A stretch of DNA of 10,298 nt, from positions 1 through 10,298 of the forward strand of contig CAJXLH010000074.1 in the NCBI GenBank assembly GCA_913055925.1. Direction: 5' to 3'. Below the pieces are notes generated by a model. That model was not told the DNA's origin. It worked only from the letters and a program-made list of their open reading frames with translations, and ran no database searches. The DNA comes from an uncultured Maritalea sp. Lineage in GTDB: Bacteria; Pseudomonadota; Alphaproteobacteria; Rhizobiales; Devosiaceae. This document shows positions 6,640 through 10,298 of this stretch, in pieces (position 1 is the first letter of the stretch; each line of letters begins with the position of its first letter). A program made the position numbers and the translations under genes.

Positions 6640-7482
6640 TTAGCCCTGAACTACCTTTTGCGTCTGCACGCCAAGCCCATCAATGCCAAGTTCCATCGTG
6701 TCTCCTGCCTTAAGGTAAACGGGTGGGTTCTGGCCTAAGCCAACGCCAGGTGGTGTGCCTGTTGAGATAATGTCGCCTGGCTGTAGGCTCATGAATTGGG
6801 ACACATACGACACCAGATGCGCAACGCCATAGACCATGGTTTGGGTGTTGCCGTTTTGATAGCGGTGGCCATTCACGTCCAGATACATGCCTAGGTTTTG
6901 CGGGTCGTCTATCTCGTCCCGCGTGACCAAATATGGACCGATCGGTCCGAAAGTGTCGGCAGACTTGCCTTTTACCCATTGCCCCTGCCGTTCAATTTGA
7001 AATTCGCGTTCAGACAAATCGTTTACAACGCAATAGCCAGCGACATACTCAAGAGCTTCGCGTTCATCGACATATTTTGCCGATTTTCCAATAACAACAC
7101 CGAGCTCAACTTCCCAATCTGTTTTTTCCGATCCTCGTGGGATTTCAACCGTGTCATTTGGACCCACAACCGCAGATGTTGCTTTCATGAAGATGACGGG
7201 CTCAGAAGGCACATCCAGGCCAGATTCTGCAGCATGGTCGGCATAGTTGAGGCCAATACAAATGAATTTCCCTACGTGGCCGACGCATGCGCCGATACGT
7301 TCGTTGGAATCCAGTATGGGGAGTGTTTCAATGTCTAAAGCCGCTATCCTACCAAAAGCCTCGTCCGATAGATTGCCGGCAGACAAATCGGCTATATGGT
7401 TAGATAGATCACGGTAAAGACCATCTTTGTCCAGAATTGCTGGCTTTTCTTGACCCAACGGGCCGACGCGAAGAAGTTTCAT
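6640..7482 (-). CDS. Fumarylacetoacetate hydrolase family enzyme, probable 2,4-diketo-3-deoxy-sugar-acid hydrolase
   Basis: FAH-fold enzyme of 280 aa that probably cleaves a 2,4-diketo-3-deoxy acid (from L-fuconate or L-rhamnonate) into pyruvate and L-lactate, the last step of the non-phosphorylated pathway. Family marks: CIGLNYADHAAESG (75-88), EPVIFMK (94-100), metal-binding DWEVELG with Glu124 and Glu126, NDLSERE with Asp155, KSADTFGPIGPYLV (173-186) and PGDIISTGTPPGVGLG (235-250). These are intact, so the enzyme should be active. The N-terminal 70 residues form the usual small domain of this subgroup. The start ATG 7482 has only a weak AAAGAAC-type ribosome site, 18 bases after the upstream stop. 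Many of these are misannotated as ureidoglycolate lyase; the neighbouring dehydrogenase argues for the diketo-acid hydrolase role, with a 2-keto-3-deoxy-acid lyase as alternative. Confidence 0.85.
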   Translation of the reverse strand: MKLLRVGPLGQEKPAILDKDGLYRDLSNHIADLSAGNLSDEAFGRIAALDIETLPILDSNERIGACVGHVGKFICIGLNYADHAAESGLDVPSEPVIFMKATSAVVGPNDTVEIPRGSEKTDWEVELGVVIGKSAKYVDEREALEYVAGYCVVNDLSEREFQIERQGQWVKGKSADTFGPIGPYLVTRDEIDDPQNLGMYLDVNGHRYQNGNTQTMVYGVAHLVSYVSQFMSLQPGDIISTGTPPGVGLGQNPPVYLKAGDTMELGIDGLGVQTQKVVQG

Positions 7483-7500
7483 TTTGTCTTTGTTCTTTCT

Positions 7501-8238
7501 CTAAATGGTCCAACCGCCGTCAATGGCGAGCGCCTGACCTGTTGTGTAAGCGGACAAATCGCTGGCCAAATAGGCAACCAATTCCGCAATCTCTTCTGGT
7601 TCACCAATACGCCCCATAGGTTGTCTGGCGATAAATTGTGCGCGTGCTTCATCATAATTGCCGCCCGCCGCAAGTCTCTCTTCGAGCGAAGGTGACTGCA
7701 CGGTGCCAGGACAAATTGCATTGCATCGTATGCCATTGGTTACATAGTCTGCGGCGATCGATTTCGTGAGGCCAATCACGGCGGCTTTAGAAGCACTGTA
7801 GGCGCAACGGTTTGGCACGCCCTTTAAGCTAGATGCCACAGACGACATATTGATGATTGATCCGCCGCCGTTGTCCAGCATCGCCGGTAAAAATGCTTTG
7901 ATCATGCGGTACATTGCGGTGACATTCAGATCGAATGAGAAGTCCCAATCTTTGTCATAGCCGTCCAAAATAGAGCCGTTAGCAACAAAACCAGCACAGT
8001 TAAACAAAACGTCCACCGCACCAACCTCGTCTGCCAGAGTTTTGATTGCGTCGGGATCAAGAACATTCAACACGTGAATTGTACAGTGGGTCTCCTTTTG
8101 CAGAGACGCCAATCCATCCTGATCAATATCGGTTGCGATAACACTTGCACCTGCTTGTGCAAGTCGAAGAACGCTTGCGCGCCCAATACCTTGCGCCGAT
8201 GCGGTGACAAGACAGGTTTTTCCTTTGAGATTTTGCAT
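7501..8238 (-). CDS. Short-chain dehydrogenase, DHRS6-like, probable 2-keto-3-deoxy-L-fuconate-type dehydrogenase
   Basis: Classical SDR of 245 aa predicted to oxidise the C4 hydroxyl of a 2-keto-3-deoxy sugar acid with NAD. The Rossmann motif is TASAQGIG (12-19), with Ala in place of the usual first Gly as in DHRS6-type proteins. Asp37 in ATDID favours NAD over NADP. NCAG (80-83) and the catalytic Ser133, Tyr147 and Lys151 (CAYSASK) are present, and GIRCNAICPGTVQSPSLEER (169-188) is typical of the DHRS6/2-keto-3-deoxy-L-fuconate dehydrogenase branch. I chose ATG 8238 (MQNLKGK), which has GAGAG just upstream and lies 11 bases after the preceding stop. A GTG/ATG farther up at 8268 would add ten residues and overlap the neighbour, and is less likely. 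Confidence 0.87.
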   Translation of the reverse strand: MQNLKGKTCLVTASAQGIGRASVLRLAQAGASVIATDIDQDGLASLQKETHCTIHVLNVLDPDAIKTLADEVGAVDVLFNCAGFVANGSILDGYDKDWDFSFDLNVTAMYRMIKAFLPAMLDNGGGSIINMSSVASSLKGVPNRCAYSASKAAVIGLTKSIAADYVTNGIRCNAICPGTVQSPSLEERLAAGGNYDEARAQFIARQPMGRIGEPEEIAELVAYLASDLSAYTTGQALAIDGGWTI

Positions 8239-8249
8239 TATTTCACTCT

Positions 8250-9440
8250 CTATGCATTCGGCAAACAAGCCGGGCCGATGGGTTCAAAACTCTTGTAAGT
8301 CAGCACAAATTCGGTGTGCCCAAGTTCTTCAGAACATGTCATCCGCCCACGCCCGACAGCGCGTACTAAATCAAATATTTCTTCGCCCACTTGGGAAAGT
8401 GAAGCCGCACCATCAAGAATCCGTCCAGCATTGATATCCATGTCCTCGGAAAGGCGAGAATAGGTGAGCGGATTGGCACAAACTTTGATGACTGGCGAGA
8501 TAGCGGAGCCGACGACAGAACCCCTCCCCGTCGCGAACAAAATCACGTGGCAACCACACGCGATCAGTTCCACAATTTCAGCATTGTCGACGATGTTCGG
8601 AAAGCCAAAGCGAACTTCACCGTCAGGCACCACATCAAGCAAATAAAGTCCGCCTTGCGGTGGGATATCACCAGGTTTCAACAAACCAGAAATCGTAGAA
8701 CGGCCACTCTTTGCGTAAGCACCCATCGATTTTTCTTCGATGGTCGATAAGCCACCGTCCGCATTGCCGGGCGCGAAGCTCGGATAGCCGAGCGTTTCAT
8801 AGTAACGCGCCGCTTTCTCGATTGATTTAGAAAGCTCTTTGCCCAGTTCTGGAGTTGCAGCACGAGATTCCATAATCGCTTCGCAGCCGATCAACTCGCC
8901 GGTTTCTTCAAAAATGCATGCAGCGCCTTGTTCAACTAAATTGTCGAAAGCACGTCCAATTGCTGGGTTCGCAGTCAAACCACTTGTGCCATCAGACCCG
9001 CCACAAATGGTGCCCACCACAAGTTCAGAGATCTCCATTGGAACTGTTGGCGTTTCAGCAAGTACCTTTTGGGTTTCTTCGACCCATTTGACCCCTTTTT
9101 CAACTGAAGTGCGCGTGCCGCCCTCTCCTTGAATAGTCAGCACTTCTACGGGACGATCGCTCTGCGCGACGGCATCTTTGAGCTTGAGCTTGTTGAACCC
9201 CTCACAACCCAGGGAAACCAACAGCACAGCACCAACATTAGGGTGTGTGCAAAGCCGTTCCATCATCGATTGCGCGTATTCGTTCGGGTAACAACCCGGA
9301 AAGCCAACCACCTGAACGTCCTGCGGTGCAAAATTTTGGGAAATCGCGCGCGCGACATGGTGTGCACATTCGACCAAATAGACCACTAACGTGACGTTTC
9401 GGATGCCTTTTCGGCCATCTGAACGGAGATAACCATTCAT
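8250..9440 (-). CDS. UxaA-family dehydratase, large (catalytic) subunit
   Basis: Metal-dependent dehydratase (or lyase) subunit of the altronate/galactarate dehydratase family, 396 aa. It starts with GYLRSDGRKGIRN (3-15) and contains GCEGFNK (78-84), CGGSDGTSGLTANPAIG (146-162), ETGELIGCE (179-187), ADGGLSTIEEKSMGAY (227-242) and TGRGSVVGSAISPVIKV (304-320), all hallmarks of the catalytic part of UxaA. The SAF domain normally fused at the N-terminus of UxaA is encoded by the separate preceding gene, which overlaps as ATGA (9440-9437), so the two proteins should form one enzyme. In this operon a role as L-fuconate-type dehydratase is plausible, by analogy with the split UxaA-like pair in the Campylobacter jejuni fucose locus. 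Alternatives are altronate dehydratase or the sulfolactate sulfo-lyase SuyB, though no sulfonate genes are nearby. Confidence 0.85.
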   Translation of the reverse strand: MNGYLRSDGRKGIRNVTLVVYLVECAHHVARAISQNFAPQDVQVVGFPGCYPNEYAQSMMERLCTHPNVGAVLLVSLGCEGFNKLKLKDAVAQSDRPVEVLTIQGEGGTRTSVEKGVKWVEETQKVLAETPTVPMEISELVVGTICGGSDGTSGLTANPAIGRAFDNLVEQGAACIFEETGELIGCEAIMESRAATPELGKELSKSIEKAARYYETLGYPSFAPGNADGGLSTIEEKSMGAYAKSGRSTISGLLKPGDIPPQGGLYLLDVVPDGEVRFGFPNIVDNAEIVELIACGCHVILFATGRGSVVGSAISPVIKVCANPLTYSRLSEDMDINAGRILDGAASLSQVGEEIFDLVRAVGRGRMTCSEELGHTEFVLTYKSFEPIGPACLPNA

Positions 9441-9769
9441 GCTTTTTTCTCTCCGCCTAATCCTGCAAGCTCTGTATTTGCGAGATAGTTCGAGTTCATA
9501 TTGTGCACATGGACCAATTGTCCCACGGCAATGTCGACGCTTGCGGTCCCAATCACCGCTCCATATTTCACGATGCTGTCACCTTTTTTGATCTCTTGAC
9601 GTGCAACCTTGAAACCAATTCCTGCGTTTCGGTCTAAACGGACATACTCGCCATTCACCGGGATCGCCTCCCCGGCCCGAATTGGCCGCGCTACGCCAAG
9701 AATATTGTCCTGTTCGTCCAACAAAATCAGACGGTTATCGGTAATTTTGTCTGCGTTGGTGTCACTCAT
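9437..9769 (-). CDS. UxaA-family dehydratase, small subunit with SAF domain
   Basis: Small protein of 110 aa made mostly of one SAF domain (about residues 13-92), the substrate-binding N-terminal module of altronate/galactarate dehydratases and of the SuyA subunit of sulfolactate lyase. Recognisable points are the DNILGVARPIRAGEAIP strand-turn (21-37), GDSIVKYGAVIGTA (63-76) and the closing GQLVHVHNM (83-91). It lies 3 bases after the enolase-type gene and overlaps the large subunit by ATGA, implying coupled synthesis at equal amounts. Its GAGAGAG ribosome site sits inside the end of the upstream gene. On its own it is not expected to be an enzyme. Confidence 0.85.
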   Translation of the reverse strand: MSDTNADKITDNRLILLDEQDNILGVARPIRAGEAIPVNGEYVRLDRNAGIGFKVARQEIKKGDSIVKYGAVIGTASVDIAVGQLVHVHNMNSNYLANTELAGLGGEKKA

Positions 9770-9772
9770 AAA

Positions 9773-10298
9773 TTACACTCTCTCACCTGTGCAGTTGTCG
9801 ATGAAATCCCAATCAAACTCGATCCCGAGGCCTGGGCCATCAGGAAGTTTCGCTACGCCGCCTTCAATGTCGATTGGCTTTTTCAAACCGAGATCAAATG
9901 TTTCTGTGGGTGTTAGAAGCTCAAAATAACTGTTGTTAGAAATCGCTGCGCAAACATGCAGGTTAACAAGCTCCAATGGGTGAAAAATCGTCGAGTGCAA
10001 CTCGCACCGTGCGCCGAAGCTTTCGGCAAGGTGGGCTGTTTTTAAAACTCCTGTTACGCCGCCCGACCATGAAACATCTGCCCGCACTGCATCAATTGCA
10101 TTTGTCGCGAGATATTCTGCAACACTATACGGATGCTTGGCCAAGACTTCTGCGCCAACGATCGGAATGTCCAATGTTTTCGTTAGTTTTCTAAGAGCCG
10201 CTGGGTTTTCGTCAGCAACAGGTTCCTCCAGCCACAAGTAGTTCAGTTTCTCCAGCTCGCGACCAAGTTTTACTGCTTCTTCAAACGTGTAAGGAGCG
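9773..10298 (-). CDS. Enolase-superfamily (mandelate racemase-like) sugar-acid dehydratase, C-terminal part; runs off right edge
   Basis: The frame is open to the window edge and gives 174 residues of the C-terminal barrel, starting APYTFEEAVKLGRELEKLNY. The fragment shows two of the three superfamily metal ligands, the Glu in WLEEP and the Glu in IVGAEVL, and then RADVSWSGGVTG and CELHST, matching the Asp and His of the mandelate-racemase type catalytic dyad. The first metal ligand lies upstream, outside the window. The TTG in LWLEEP is internal and not a start. Members of this group dehydrate aldonic acids to 2-keto-3-deoxy acids, which fits the downstream dehydrogenase and FAH enzyme. The exact substrate (fuconate, rhamnonate, galactonate or other) cannot be assigned from the fragment. 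It is the most upstream visible gene of the catabolic operon. Confidence 0.82.
   Translation of the reverse strand, partial: APYTFEEAVKLGRELEKLNYLWLEEPVADENPAALRKLTKTLDIPIVGAEVLAKHPYSVAEYLATNAIDAVRADVSWSGGVTGVLKTAHLAESFGARCELHSTIFHPLELVNLHVCAAISNNSYFELLTPTETFDLGLKKPIDIEGGVAKLPDGPGLGIEFDWDFIDNCTGERV

Noticed and set aside
6898..7338. 146-codon plus-strand ORF opposite the FAH-family gene
   Set aside because: It is antisense to an intact, motif-rich gene, has no recognisable domain and no ribosome site; a frame shadow.
9437..9440. Naming the UxaA pair as sulfolactate sulfo-lyase SuyAB
   Set aside because: The split layout matches, but the neighbours are sugar-acid enzymes and no sulfonate transport or sulfite-handling gene is visible.
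1..10298. CRISPR arrays, tRNAs, insertion-sequence ends or phage genes
   Set aside because: No regularly spaced repeats, no transposase or phage motifs and no tRNA-like cloverleaf were seen on reading either strand; the window is almost fully covered by ordinary genes.

Overview
The window looks like a chromosomal stretch from a Gram-negative proteobacterium. My best guess is a marine or host-associated alphaproteobacterium, judged from moderate G+C, codon use and the gene families; no 16S or other taxonomic marker is present. It contains two functional blocks that face each other, each transcribed toward the middle.

Block 1 (1-5749) concerns siderophore iron. On the minus strand at the left edge is the N-terminal part of a FhuF-like ferric-siderophore reductase. 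As given, it needs a -1 frame change at a run of seven A's that forms a canonical A_AAA_AAG slippery heptamer. A 164-bp divergent regulatory region (552-715) carries a 14-bp palindrome and repeated TAGAAAT half-sites. To the right is a plus-strand operon: two different periplasmic iron-siderophore binding proteins (716-1699 and 1795-2760), a short intercistronic hairpin, then an ATPase (2835-3686) and two FecCD/BtuC-type permeases (3690-4700 and 4697-5749). Together these encode ligand capture, inner-membrane import and probably cytoplasmic reductive iron release. No outer-membrane TonB receptor or siderophore synthesis gene is in the window.

Block 2 (5777-10298, all minus strand) is a tightly packed sugar-acid catabolic operon. 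Read in its direction of transcription (right to left) it encodes an enolase-superfamily sugar-acid dehydratase (cut by the window edge), the small (SAF) and large subunits of a split UxaA-family dehydratase, an SDR dehydrogenase of DHRS6 type, a fumarylacetoacetate-hydrolase (FAH) family enzyme, and a COG3618 amidohydrolase/lactonase. This set fits the non-phosphorylated L-fucose-type route: sugar lactone, sugar acid, 2-keto-3-deoxy acid, 2,4-diketo acid, then pyruvate plus L-lactate. The exact sugar cannot be read from the sequence. The odd point is that two unrelated dehydratase families sit side by side. The sugar dehydrogenase, transporter and regulator are not visible and may lie beyond position 10298.

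The two blocks meet tail to tail with only 27 bp between stop codons and no convincing terminator. A good ribosome-binding site and an ATGA overlap at the end of the iron operon lead into a 36-codon ORF, which may be the stub of a lost gene. No RNA genes, CRISPR arrays, insertion sequences or phage genes were seen. I found no clearly new multi-gene system. The most interesting items are the reductase frameshift, the shared repeats in the divergent promoter region, and the double-dehydratase catabolic operon.
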